DNA of 64,000 nt from Corynebacterium accolens (GCF_023520795.1 NZ_CP046605.1:1657438-1721437); one strand, 5' to 3'. Numbered from the stretch's first letter, positions 1-8,265 are shown. Program-made: numbers and translations. Notes: generated from the letters alone by a model not told the origin.

Positions 1-528
1 AGCGGGCAGCCCGGCGTCTTCATCCGCTTTGGCGGCATGACCATCCCTGCGCGCGGGGCCCGCAAGCAGCACACCTCTGACCTGCGCGCTTTTGAGTCCC
101 TGCGGATCCCGGATGCCACCCCGCGGCTGCACCCGCAGCCCTTGGCGCCGCACCCGGTAGAAATCATCCCTGCCTACCCCGGCGCGGGGCGCGTGCTTGT
201 CGATGCCGCCCGCACTTCCGCCGCCGGCCTCGTCATCGAGGCCATGGGCGCGGGCAATATGAGTGGGGATATGGGCCGCGCGCTTGCCGATGCCCTCCGC
301 GATGGCCTCCCCGTCGTTATTTCCACCCGCACCCCGTACGGCGCGACCGCGTTGTCCTATGGCGGCGATGGCGGCGGGGCGAGCCTGCATAGCTTGGGCG
401 CGATCAACGCGGGTGCCTTCCGCCCCAGCCAGGCGCGTATTCTTTTGGCCGCGGTGCTGGCCACCGGCACGGACCCTGCCGAGGTATTCCGGCAAAGCCC
501 TGACCCCAAGCGCTACCGCGAAGCCTAG
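1..528 (+). CDS. ansA: L-asparaginase, C-terminal part (5' end outside the window)
   Basis: The frame is open from the first base and ends at a TAG, giving about 175 residues of the C-terminal half of a bacterial L-asparaginase, which hydrolyses L-asparagine to aspartate and ammonia. The segment FGGMTIPARGARK near the start and the late block STRTPYGATALSYGG match the C-terminal domain of the family, as does the closing helix (ARILLAAVLATG). The catalytic Thr-containing N-terminal domain lies upstream and cannot be checked. The ATG at 37 is internal, because in-frame coding continues to base 1. The gene converges on dinB and the two stop codons overlap by 2 bases. Confidence 0.85.
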   Translation, partial: SGQPGVFIRFGGMTIPARGARKQHTSDLRAFESLRIPDATPRLHPQPLAPHPVEIIPAYPGAGRVLVDAARTSAAGLVIEAMGAGNMSGDMGRALADALRDGLPVVISTRTPYGATALSYGGDGGGASLHSLGAINAGAFRPSQARILLAAVLATGTDPAEVFRQSPDPKRYREA

Positions 529-1910
529 TCTTGGGTTTCCAGCCAGTCTTGCCAATCTAAGGAATCGAGCGGATCCGCCGGCACCAAATCCCGGTCGCTG
601 GCGGCAAAGGATTTCGTGCGGCCGGGTCCGGTGGCGCGGGTTTCAAAACGCACGCTGACCACCCCGTGCCCGGTGCCCTGGATCCAACCGTGGCCAAATT
701 CCGGGTGGTAGACGTCCTGGGTGGCGTGCCACTGATCCTCCACATCGTCTTCGACTACCACGGTGGTCGGCGCCGGTGGCGGGGAGTCATCGCTCACGCC
801 CGTTTCATAGTCGCTATCCGGCAGCACAGGCCGCACGATTTCGCGGTCGAGCTCAGGAAATAGTACGTCTTGGCGCGCGGCTTCCAGCCCGGAATAGCTC
901 ACCCCCACCAGGCGGATGGGGCCCAGCTCATCCGGGTAGCGCGCCAGCTTGAAGGCGGCGGCGGTCAATACCTCCAGGTCATCGGTGGCATAGGCCAGGG
1001 TGGTCGATCGCGATTCGATGTGGAAATCCGCCATTCGCAGCTTTACCGTCACCGTGCGCGCGCCGCGGCCATCTTTAAGCAGGCGGCGGTGCGCACCCTC
1101 GGCCGCGCGGGTAATCGCCGCGTCCACATCCGGTACCGTCAGCAGGTCCTTGGGATAGGTATGCTCCGTAGAAATCTGCTTGGAAATCGCGCGCGGGGCA
1201 ACTTCCCTATCGTCGATGCCCTGCGCCAGCTGCCACAGCTGCAATCCGACGACGCTGCCGATGGAGATTTCCACCTCCTTTTGGGTCATGGCGGCCAGCG
1301 CCCCGATGGTCTCCACCCCGATGCCCTTAAGCTTGGCCTCCGTAACCGGCCCGACGCCCCACAGCTTTCCCACCGGGAGCGGATGCAGCATCTCCAGCTG
1401 CTTATCCGCTGGGATGACATAGGTGCCATCGGGCTTGGCTTCGCCGGAGCCGATCTTGGCAAATTGCTTGCCGGAGCCCGCGCCGATGGAACACGGCAGG
1501 CCCGTTTCCTCCCGGATGAGCGCGCGCAGGCCATCCGCCCACTGTTGCGCCTCATCAGCCGTCGCACCTACCAGCGCCTCTGGCTCCATAAAGGCCTCAT
1601 CGATAGATAGCTGCTCGATCACCTCCACGTGCTGGGAGATGATCTCAAATACCCGGCGCGAGGCCGCCGAATACACGGCCCGGCGCGGGCTGACCACCAC
1701 CGCGTGCAGGCCCACCAATTGCTGGGCGCGATACATCGGCATCGCCGAGTGCGCGCCGTACTCGCGCGCCTCATAGGACGCACCGGCAACAACCCCGCGG
1801 CCGCCGACCCCACCGACGAGCACCGGCCGGCCCTGCAAAGTCGGTCGGGTCAATTGCTCGACGGAGGCGAAAAACGCATCCATATCGATGTGTAAGACCC
1901 AACGTTGCAT
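525..1910 (-). CDS. dinB: DNA polymerase IV (Y-family) with C-terminal extension
   Basis: Error-prone translesion polymerase of 461 aa. The start at 1910 (MQRWVLHIDMDAFF) puts the catalytic D9-x-D at the usual distance; an open frame continues 32 codons further up but overlaps the GntR gene start and has no family match. The second active-site motif SIDEAF is present, followed by the helix-hairpin-helix and little-finger regions. A QDVLF motif near residue 347 looks like a beta-clamp binding peptide. An acidic, proline-rich linker (about 365-392) leads to a C-terminal module (about 396-448, VYHPEFGHGWIQGTG) resembling the small Tudor-like tail of actinobacterial helicases and some actinobacterial DinB proteins. 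Confidence 0.93.
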   Translation of the reverse strand: MQRWVLHIDMDAFFASVEQLTRPTLQGRPVLVGGVGGRGVVAGASYEAREYGAHSAMPMYRAQQLVGLHAVVVSPRRAVYSAASRRVFEIISQHVEVIEQLSIDEAFMEPEALVGATADEAQQWADGLRALIREETGLPCSIGAGSGKQFAKIGSGEAKPDGTYVIPADKQLEMLHPLPVGKLWGVGPVTEAKLKGIGVETIGALAAMTQKEVEISIGSVVGLQLWQLAQGIDDREVAPRAISKQISTEHTYPKDLLTVPDVDAAITRAAEGAHRRLLKDGRGARTVTVKLRMADFHIESRSTTLAYATDDLEVLTAAAFKLARYPDELGPIRLVGVSYSGLEAARQDVLFPELDREIVRPVLPDSDYETGVSDDSPPPAPTTVVVEDDVEDQWHATQDVYHPEFGHGWIQGTGHGVVSVRFETRATGPGRTKSFAASDRDLVPADPLDSLDWQDWLETQD

Positions 1911-1953
1911 GCCCTCCAGTCTAAGCCACGCCAACCCCAGAATTGGGAATAGG

Positions 1954-1990
1954 TTGACGCTTAAACTAACTTGTATGCAAGATGTATGCA
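1954..1990 (+). promoter_or_regulatory. GntR gene promoter region with an 11-bp-phased direct repeat
   Basis: The octamer TGTATGCA occurs at 1972-1979 and again at 1983-1990, the second copy running into the ATG at 1990. A TTGACG (1954-1959) could be a -35 element; no well-spaced -10 is obvious. The 11-bp period puts both repeats on the same face of the helix, so they may be the operator for the adjacent GntR protein. This is inference. Confidence 0.4.
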
Positions 1991-2634
1991 TGAGCGATAC
2001 AAGCATGCAGCCTGCCGCGGAGCGGGTTTATGAATTGGTCAAAGAAAGGATCATCGACGGCACCATCGATTCCTCGCAGATGCTGTCAGAAGCCGCACTC
2101 GCGGCCGAGGTTGGGGTCAGCCGGACCCCGGCCCACGAGGCTTTCCTGCGCCTGGAGCTCGAGGGCTTTTTGCAGCTTTATCCCAAGCGCGGCGCGCTGG
2201 TCGTGCCGATTAGCCCCCAAGAAATCCGCGAGGTCTACGAGGCGCGCCTGCTTGTCGATGCCCACAGTGCCGAAAAGATCTGCGAGCTGGGTGAGGCGGA
2301 ACGTGGGGGCATCGCCAAGCGCCTGCAAGAAAACATCGCGGCCCAAGACGCCGCCCTGGATGCCGAGGATCTCCGCGAATACACGCGCCTGGATGCGCAA
2401 TTCCACCAAATCATCATGGATAGCGCCGGCAATAGCCTGCTGGCCAACGTGGGCCACCAGCTGCGCGAGCGTCAGCAACGCTTTACCGCCACCGCCATCG
2501 GGCGCAATGTGGCGCGGGCCCGCGCGTTCGTCGATCAGCACCGCGTGCTTGCCGATGCCCTCCGCACCGCCAACCTGCCCGCCTACCTCGCCGCACTCCG
2601 TTCGCACCTGAAGAATTCGAAGGATCAACTATGA
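1990..2634 (+). CDS. GntR-family regulator, FadR/FCD type
   Basis: A 214-aa transcription factor. The N-terminal winged helix-turn-helix (about residues 10-75) has the GntR pattern LSEAALAAEVGVSRTP followed by LELEGFLQLYPKRGA. The C-terminal part (about 80-205) is the all-helical FCD ligand-binding domain, with the usual metal-site Asp/His positions (DAQFHQ and DQHR). The ATG at 1990 was chosen because the domain begins just after it; no Shine-Dalgarno sequence is visible and the longer frame to 1888 has no family character. Its stop overlaps the MFS start by 4 bases (ATGA), so it probably controls that transporter and itself. The inducer is unknown. Confidence 0.88.
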   Translation: MSDTSMQPAAERVYELVKERIIDGTIDSSQMLSEAALAAEVGVSRTPAHEAFLRLELEGFLQLYPKRGALVVPISPQEIREVYEARLLVDAHSAEKICELGEAERGGIAKRLQENIAAQDAALDAEDLREYTRLDAQFHQIIMDSAGNSLLANVGHQLRERQQRFTATAIGRNVARARAFVDQHRVLADALRTANLPAYLAALRSHLKNSKDQL

Positions 2635-3863
2635 GTCAGGACCCCGCCAATCGCGACTGGTTACCCGTCGCAGGCAGCATGGTGGCCGTTGCCTGGGGCG
2701 GCAATGAATTTACTCCCCTGCTCGTGATGTACCGCGAGCAATCCCACTTCTCGCAGGTCACCGTCAACGGCCTCCTGGCGGCCTACGTCATTGGCATCGT
2801 GCCCGCGCTGCTTATCTCCGGGCCGCTGTCGGACTATATCGGCCGCCGCCCGACGATGCTGCCCGCCGCACCGCTCTCCCTGGCCGGGTCCTTCCTGCTG
2901 TCCATCGCTCCCGAAGAACCCCTCATCATCGCCGCCGGCCGCGTGCTGTGCGGCCTGGCGCTGGGCATCGTCATGGCGGTCGGCTCCACCTGGATTTCCG
3001 AGCTCATCACCCGCTCCGGCGGCGACCCCGCCGCAGGCCCCCGAAAGGCATCGATGTGCCTTACCCTGGGCTTCCTCATCGGCGCCGCCCTAGCCTCGGT
3101 GCTGGCCCAATGGGGCCCGTGGCCCACCCACCTGGCCTACGTCCTACACATCCTGCTTACCGTCATTACCGCGGTGTGGCTATTGAAAACCCCCGAAACC
3201 CGTCCACCCCGCGGCGCGACCGTCAAAGACACGTTCCTGGATTTAAGCATCCGCGATATGCTGCACATGCTGCATATTCCTTCTGTCGCGCACCGCCGCT
3301 TTTCCCGCATCGTCCTTCCCGTAGCCCCCTGGGTATTCGGCTGCGCGGGCGCGGCCTATGCCCTTTTGCCGCAGCTGCTTTCCGATTCCGCCGGCGATGC
3401 CCCCATCGCCTTTTCCGGTCTCATGACCGTCATCACGCTAGGCTGCGGCGTTGGCATCCAAATGTTTGGCAAAGTCATCGACACCCACCGCTCCGCCCGC
3501 GCCTCCGCCTTTGCCATGGCCGTCATTACCGTCGGCACCGTCTTCGGTGCCATCGCCGCGCGCACACTCTCCCTCCCGCTCGGTATCACCAGCGCCGCTG
3601 TCATGGGAGCTGGCTACGGCCTAGCACTTGTCGCCGGCCTTTCCGAGGTCCAGCGCATCGCCGGAAAAGATGACCTCGCCGGCCTTACCGCCGTGTTCTA
3701 TTCCGTGTCCTATACCGGCTTCTTTATCCCCATGGCCTTTAGCGCGCTTGCGCCCTACATAGGCTTCACCGCACTATTCCTCATCGGCTCCCTGCTCGCC
3801 GCATGCTGCCTCATCAACGTGATTCACGGCTGGCGCGCCCACCTGCCCGGCCCCGTGCGCTAG
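2631..3863 (+). CDS. MFS transporter
   Basis: A 410-aa integral membrane protein of the major facilitator superfamily with about 12 hydrophobic segments and a central cytoplasmic loop around residues 190-215. The loop between TM2 and TM3 carries the family motif A (GPLSDYIGRRP, about residues 64-74). It is translationally coupled to the GntR gene by a 4-base overlap, so the pair is probably one induced uptake or efflux unit. The substrate cannot be told from the sequence. The ending is hydrophobic followed by a short basic tail. Confidence 0.88.
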   Translation: MSQDPANRDWLPVAGSMVAVAWGGNEFTPLLVMYREQSHFSQVTVNGLLAAYVIGIVPALLISGPLSDYIGRRPTMLPAAPLSLAGSFLLSIAPEEPLIIAAGRVLCGLALGIVMAVGSTWISELITRSGGDPAAGPRKASMCLTLGFLIGAALASVLAQWGPWPTHLAYVLHILLTVITAVWLLKTPETRPPRGATVKDTFLDLSIRDMLHMLHIPSVAHRRFSRIVLPVAPWVFGCAGAAYALLPQLLSDSAGDAPIAFSGLMTVITLGCGVGIQMFGKVIDTHRSARASAFAMAVITVGTVFGAIAARTLSLPLGITSAAVMGAGYGLALVAGLSEVQRIAGKDDLAGLTAVFYSVSYTGFFIPMAFSALAPYIGFTALFLIGSLLAACCLINVIHGWRAHLPGPVR

Positions 3864-3897
3864 GGCCAGTCCTGCAACACGTAGCCAGAAAACGCAG

Positions 3898-3932
3898 AAA
3901 CCGGAGCGCCTCCTCAAGGAGGGCTCCAGTTT
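3898..3932 (-). terminator. Hairpin downstream of secreted paralogue A, also downstream of the MFS gene
   Basis: Inverted repeat AAACCGGAGC ... GCTCCAGTTT with an inner CCTCC/GGAGG pairing. Its outer arms are nearly identical to those of the hairpins at 5881-5915 and 7287-7321, which lie at the same place (50-60 nt) after the two other paralogues. It may act in both directions. Confidence 0.7.
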
Positions 3933-3994
3933 AGTTACTACTTGGTACCTAGTCCGGGCTTCAAACAGCTGCTAATCCGCTGATTAAAGCAAGA

Positions 3995-5470
3995 TTAGAA
4001 CTTGAACAGTGAGAAGAAGTTACGCAGTGGCTGCAGGAAGCGCGCGATCCCAGAGAACTGGTTAAAGAATTTGGCAACGCCTGCCACAAAAGCAACTACA
4101 CCAGCGATTACCCCAAAAGCAGCGCCGAAGTTAGAGCTGCTCCCTCCACTGCCGTTGCCCGGAACCGAAGGCTTGCCCGGCTTTTCACTACCGTCGTTGC
4201 CCGGACCCTGCGGGTTACCCGGCTTCTCACTACCGTCGTTACCTGGAGTCTGGCCCTTACCGTTATCAGGGGTTTGCTCGGGTCGCGACTCGCTGCCCTT
4301 ATCAGCAGCCTTTACGACCACCTCTACACTATTGGATTTACCAGTTTCCGGATCCGTAACGGTAGGCACTGGAGAAACCTTTACCTTTTCACCGGCCTTT
4401 AACTGCACGCTTTCAGGAACATCGATTCCAAAGGGAACGAGCTGACTTTCAGATGCTTGGCCCTTCTTTGCAGGGTCTTTCGGTAGCTCTACGACAGTTG
4501 ACTGATGACCTCCGCCCGGGAAATAAGCCTCAATTTCCTCTTTTTGCCCTGGGAACAAACGAAGCTTTCCGGTAACTTTCTTGTCCCCCTCCTTGATGTC
4601 ATTTACTTCCGCGATAACATCAACCGGGAATTCGTCCACAGAGTCTCCAGAATCTGGGTCTTCGGGGGTTTCGGAGCCTTCGCTACCGGCACCTGATTGG
4701 TCAGATCCCCCTGGGCTTTCAGGGCCTTGGCCTTCATCTTCAGCTACATCTGCAGGTTCAACAACTACTTTAGTGGAAACTACTTTGACACCTGGCTTGG
4801 AAGGATCTTTAGACGGAGTAACGATCAGTTCTTGGCCGGCCGTTAATTGCAGGCCTCCAGGAACGGCAACTTCAAAGGGGACATATTCGCCTCGAGAGAT
4901 TTCACCTTCTCCAACAGACTTGTCCTCATGTTTTACTGTGACAGATGGCTGTAAGCCATTCGGGAAAAACACGTTGATAGTCTTCTCTTGACCTGGGAGC
5001 AAAAACACCCAGCCAGTAACATTCTTAGCGCCCGCTTTGACGGCATTCACCGTTAGAGTATCCGCAGACTGCTGTTCGCCACCAGCCCCATTGCCCTGAG
5101 TTTCGCCGGGTTCGTCGGCCTCATCAGCAGCTTTATTATTTTGCGCCTCAGAGTTGACCTGCCCAGTAGTCAACTGCTCAATCTCCTCAACGCTAATGGC
5201 GAGAGTACCGTCTGCTCTCTTCAGCTCTTTAGCCACCGACTTCAAATCTTCAATGCTGAGCTTAGAAATCTGTTCTGCGGTCAGATGGCAATTCCGCTCC
5301 AAGTGTTCCGCGACCTTGGCGTTTGCATCACCGTCAAAATCGCTTCCCGGGCGGAAGCTCTGTTCGCAGTTTACATGCGTATCATTAGCCCACGCGACTG
5401 GGGCAACAGCAGGAACAACGAGGGACACAGACATAGTTGCAGAAGCGAGAACGCGCTTATTGAGTTTCAT
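3995..5470 (-). CDS. Secreted/surface protein, paralogue A (two Ig-like repeats)
   Basis: 491 aa, not recognised as a named protein. The signal peptide MKLNKRVLASATMSVSLVVP ends near AVAWA. Residues about 30-105 form a helical domain with two cysteines (VNCEQ and RNCHL), possibly a disulfide. Two related beta-rich repeats of about 110 aa follow (VTGWVFLLPGQ and VTGKLRLFPGQ blocks), resembling bacterial Ig-like domains of adhesins. Then comes a Pro/Gly/Asn-rich linker with a 14-aa tandem repeat, and a C-terminal tail with a hydrophobic stretch (FGVIAGVVAFVAGVAKFF) and an amphipathic end (ARFLQPLRNFFSLFKF). The RBS is GGAAGG. There is no LPxTG. It has two paralogues directly upstream on the same strand. 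Confidence 0.85.
   Translation of the reverse strand: MKLNKRVLASATMSVSLVVPAVAPVAWANDTHVNCEQSFRPGSDFDGDANAKVAEHLERNCHLTAEQISKLSIEDLKSVAKELKRADGTLAISVEEIEQLTTGQVNSEAQNNKAADEADEPGETQGNGAGGEQQSADTLTVNAVKAGAKNVTGWVFLLPGQEKTINVFFPNGLQPSVTVKHEDKSVGEGEISRGEYVPFEVAVPGGLQLTAGQELIVTPSKDPSKPGVKVVSTKVVVEPADVAEDEGQGPESPGGSDQSGAGSEGSETPEDPDSGDSVDEFPVDVIAEVNDIKEGDKKVTGKLRLFPGQKEEIEAYFPGGGHQSTVVELPKDPAKKGQASESQLVPFGIDVPESVQLKAGEKVKVSPVPTVTDPETGKSNSVEVVVKAADKGSESRPEQTPDNGKGQTPGNDGSEKPGNPQGPGNDGSEKPGKPSVPGNGSGGSSSNFGAAFGVIAGVVAFVAGVAKFFNQFSGIARFLQPLRNFFSLFKF
4176..4260 (-). repeat. 42-bp tandem repeat, two copies, in paralogue A linker
   Basis: Two copies starting at 4176 and 4218, 42 bp apart, each encoding a 14-residue PGNDGSEKPG-type unit in the Pro/Gly-rich linker before the membrane-like tail. 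In-frame repeats of this kind can change copy number between strains. Confidence 0.75.
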
Positions 5471-5589
5471 ATGAACCTTCCAAGGTTACTACAAGCCACG
5501 GGTCCCATACGCCACGTTTTACTTTCAAGGAATAAAAGCATGAGCGGACACCGCAGAAAGTGGGATAACACGAACCTTATCGTGTCATT

Positions 5590-5628
5590 TACGTTTTTAA
5601 ACGTAGAATTAGTAAACCATATTGGTTT
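5590..5628 (-). promoter_or_regulatory. Paired inverted repeats upstream of paralogue A
   Basis: Two palindromes 8 bp apart: TACGTTT-TT-AAACGTA (5590-5605) and AAACCA-TAT-TGGTTT (5614-5628). Both lie about 120 bp before the start codon and are preserved in sequence and spacing upstream of paralogue B (7065-7103). They probably bind regulators or overlap the promoter; which factor is unknown. Confidence 0.6.
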
Positions 5629-5880
5629 CTCATCCAAAAGGTTCAAACCGGAAAAGTGTGCGATATCACTTGAAGGCCGCGCCTGTAGTAAAGCGTAACT
5701 TTTCCGGTAGCGAACCCCGTTTAACAGGGGCGTTGAAGGATTACTTCAGGCCCTACCACACGCGCCAGATTGATACTCAGCCTGGGCGACATACACATCG
5801 CAGATCACAAAGTGCCCCAAATAATGCGAGACTAGAACTAAACAGACAAGATCCGCTTTCCTGGCCCATTCATCAAAAGG

Positions 5881-5915
5881 AAACCGGAGCACATCCACGA
5901 AGGGGGCTCCGGTTC
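5881..5915 (-). terminator. Hairpin downstream of paralogue B
   Basis: AACCGGAGC ... GCTCCGGTT stem, followed on the minus strand by a short U-rich stretch. It is homologous to the hairpins after paralogues A and C and lies 62 nt past the stop codon. Confidence 0.7.
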
Positions 5916-5977
5916 AGTTCCTAACCCAGACACGGTCAGGACACCGGACCCGCGCTCATCCGGTAACTCAGACAGGA

Positions 5978-6943
5978 TTAGAACTTGATGTTGAACTGTG
6001 CCAAGAAGTCTCGCAGCGGCTGCAAGAAGCGAACGAGACCTGAGTTCGGGTGGAAGATTTTAGCGATACCCGCCACCACAGCAGCCAAACCAGCAAGACC
6101 AGCGACTACGCCAAAGATATTGCCAAAGTTAGAGCCGTCCTCTCCAGCACCGCCGCCTGGAGCCGGCGGCTTTGGCAGATTCTCACCACCACCCGGAGCC
6201 GGCGGCTTTTGCGGATTCTCATTACCACCTGGAACCGGCGGCTTTGACGGATTGTTGCCAGCGCCACCCCCTGGAGCTTGACCATTACCCTTGTCAGCCG
6301 CCTTAACAATGACTTTAACGGGTTTATCTTTATTGGCATCCTCTTCTGCGATATCAATAAGCCTGGAAACTGTTATTTCATCTCCGGCTTTTAGTTGCAA
6401 GTCTTCAGGAACACCGAATGTAAAGGTGACAACTTTACCTCCAGAAGGTTTACCTTCTTCACCGGACTTTTCGTCAGAGTTTAGCACTTTAGTTGCAACG
6501 GTCCGGTTTGGATAATGCGCCTGAATTATCTTCTGCTCACCTGGGAGCAAATATACAGAGCCAGTGATCACCCTATCCCCCTCTTTGACTTCATTCACCG
6601 ATAGAGGCTGCCCAGACTGCTGTTCGACATCAGCAAGATTCTCGCCGTTATCGCCGAAGGAAACGTCGCTGCCTTCTGCTCCCCCAACAACCTCAGAAGG
6701 CAATAATTGCTTGAACTCTTCTTCAACGCCAGGCTGAGAGGCTTCACCTTGACTCAACTCGCAGTTTGGCTGCAGATAATCTGCATCATTGACATTGAAT
6801 CCAGAATGAGGATCGCCCCCATCATCGGATTCCTGTGCGCAGTTGACATGGCCATCAGTAGCCCAGGCAACTGGGGGGACAACAGAAGCTACGAGAGACG
6901 TAGAGAGGGCTGCAGAAGCGAGAACACGCTTATTGAGTTTCAT
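5978..6943 (-). CDS. Secreted/surface protein, paralogue B (one Ig-like repeat)
   Basis: 321 aa from the ATG at 6943, which has the same GGAAGG ribosome site and signal peptide (MKLNKRVLASAALS) as its paralogues; an open frame reaches 6982 but adds no recognisable sequence. After the signal peptide is a short cysteine-containing region (VNCAQ, PNCELSQ) lacking most of the helical domain of A and C. One Ig-like repeat follows (about residues 100-200, ITGSVYLLPGEQK), then a PPAPGGG-rich linker with three 12-aa repeats, and the common tail FGVVAGLAGLAAVVAGI plus FLQPLRDFLAQFNIKF. Function unknown; probably cell-envelope associated. Confidence 0.83.
   Translation of the reverse strand: MKLNKRVLASAALSTSLVASVVPPVAWATDGHVNCAQESDDGGDPHSGFNVNDADYLQPNCELSQGEASQPGVEEEFKQLLPSEVVGGAEGSDVSFGDNGENLADVEQQSGQPLSVNEVKEGDRVITGSVYLLPGEQKIIQAHYPNRTVATKVLNSDEKSGEEGKPSGGKVVTFTFGVPEDLQLKAGDEITVSRLIDIAEEDANKDKPVKVIVKAADKGNGQAPGGGAGNNPSKPPVPGGNENPQKPPAPGGGENLPKPPAPGGGAGEDGSNFGNIFGVVAGLAGLAAVVAGIAKIFHPNSGLVRFLQPLRDFLAQFNIKF
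6159..6266 (-). repeat. 36-bp tandem repeat, three copies, in paralogue B linker
   Basis: Copies start at 6159, 6195 and 6231 (period 36 bp) and encode a 12-residue unit built on KPPAPGGGEN. The third copy is slightly diverged. The repeat forms the stalk between the Ig-like domain and the C-terminal tail. Confidence 0.8.
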
Positions 6944-7064
6944 ACGAACCTTCCAAGGGGAACTACAAGCTACGGGCCCCATACGCCAAGATGTGCTTTC
7001 AAGGAATGGAAAGCATGGACAGACTCCGTAGAAAGTGGGATAACACGATCTTTATGGCGCCATT

Positions 7065-7103
7065 TACGCTTTTAAACGTAAGATTAGTAAACCATATTGG
7101 TTT
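7065..7103 (-). promoter_or_regulatory. Paired inverted repeats upstream of paralogue B
   Basis: The arrangement matches 5590-5628: TACG...CGTA palindrome (7065-7080), an 8-bp gap, then AAACCATATTGGTTT (7089-7103). The same distance from the start codon is kept, so the regulatory region was duplicated with the gene. Paralogue C retains only a diverged version. Confidence 0.6.
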
Positions 7104-7286
7104 TCCATTCAAAATATCCACCACCAAAAAGTGCGCGAAATCACTCAATCGCTGCGCCTGTAGTGCAGTGAAACAATCGCCAGTAGCAAGCTCCGCTCAA
7201 TAGGGGATGATTGCTGGGTACGTGAAATAGCACGAGGCTGAAGCTAAACAACCAAAGTCCACTTCCCTGCCCCTATTAACCAAAAG

Positions 7287-7321
7287 AAACCGGAGCACCT
7301 CCGCAAAGAGAGCTCCGGTTT
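7287..7321 (-). terminator. Hairpin downstream of paralogue C
   Basis: A perfect 10-bp stem AAACCGGAGC / GCTCCGGTTT, followed on the minus strand by TTTCTTTTGG, 53 nt after the stop of paralogue C. It looks like an intrinsic terminator and is homologous to those after A and B. Confidence 0.8.
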
Positions 7322-7374
7322 AGCTATTGTCCGAATCATAGCCAAGGCATGAGCCCAAGCAAATTCAGACGGAA

Positions 7375-8265
7375 TTAGAACTTGATGTTGAACTGTGCCA
7401 AGAAGTCGCGAAGTGGCTGCAAGAAGTGAGCAAAGTCCTGGTTCTGGTTCAACCAATGGGTAGCGCCTGCAACCAAAGCGGCCAAGCCGCCAAGGCCTGC
7501 AATCACGCCAAAGACCTTACCGAATTTAGAGCTACCCACTGCATCATCAGGGGTGCTCTCTTCATTGCTGTCAGCCTCTTCAGCGGCACCAACCATGATG
7601 GTCGTGCTTTTACCGTTCGATGGAACCGTAACGAAGGAAACTTGGTCATCTGCCTTCAGCTCAACACCCTCTGGAACAGCGATAGTAAATTCCACCAATC
7701 GCAGTCCTTCTTCTAGGACAATTCCGTCTCCGAGTTCAACTGTCGCTTCCTTGCCACCTGGGAAGATGGCTTTAACCGATTGCTTTTCGGCGCCAACGAC
7801 GAATGCCTGCCCGGTTACTTCACGCTCACCGGCAGCAATGTCATTGGCCAAGATTGAAGTTTTCTTCTCAACGCTCTGCTCGTCAGAACCTTGTTCCTTT
7901 TTCGGCTTATTTGCCAAACCATCCAAATACGGCTTGACGACAAACGAATTTGGCTGCTTCACATTATTAATTTGTGCTTCAGTTAGAGCCGGCCTTCCTT
8001 TGGAGTCCTTCAGCTCTTTCGCGACGGTCTTGACTTCCTCTGGGCTCAACTTCCCAATTTCCTCAGGACTCAAGCCACAATTCTTGTTGAGGTGCGCAGC
8101 TACAATAATCTCAGGAGTACCATTGAAATCAGCGCCTTTTTGGAACCTTTGCTCACACTTCGTGTGAGTCGGCGCCTCGTCAGCCAAAGCGACTGGAGCT
8201 ACAGCAGGAGCAACGAGGGATACGGACAGAGCGGCAGAAGCAAAAATACGCTTATTGAGTTTCAT
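7375..8265 (-). CDS. Secreted/surface protein, paralogue C
   Basis: 296 aa. Signal peptide MKLNKRIFASAALSVSLVAP with likely cleavage after VALA. The two-cysteine helical domain is kept (TKCEQRF, KNCGLSPEEIGKLSPEE), then one Ig-like repeat (about 145-240, VTGQAFVVGAEKQ). It lacks the long Pro/Gly linker of A and B and goes nearly straight into the tail FGVIAGLGGLAALVAG and FLQPLRDFLAQFNIKF, whose last 16 residues equal those of B. The RBS is GGAAGA. Its upstream region is related to, but more diverged than, those of A and B, suggesting it is the oldest or least constrained copy. No function is assigned. Confidence 0.83.
   Translation of the reverse strand: MKLNKRIFASAALSVSLVAPAVAPVALADEAPTHTKCEQRFQKGADFNGTPEIIVAAHLNKNCGLSPEEIGKLSPEEVKTVAKELKDSKGRPALTEAQINNVKQPNSFVVKPYLDGLANKPKKEQGSDEQSVEKKTSILANDIAAGEREVTGQAFVVGAEKQSVKAIFPGGKEATVELGDGIVLEEGLRLVEFTIAVPEGVELKADDQVSFVTVPSNGKSTTIMVGAAEEADSNEESTPDDAVGSSKFGKVFGVIAGLGGLAALVAGATHWLNQNQDFAHFLQPLRDFLAQFNIKF

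Noticed and set aside
3898-7321. Terminator-like hairpins considered as mobile-element ends or REP-type repeats
   Set aside because: Only three copies, each at the same place behind a paralogue, with no target-site duplication; duplicated terminators explain them better.
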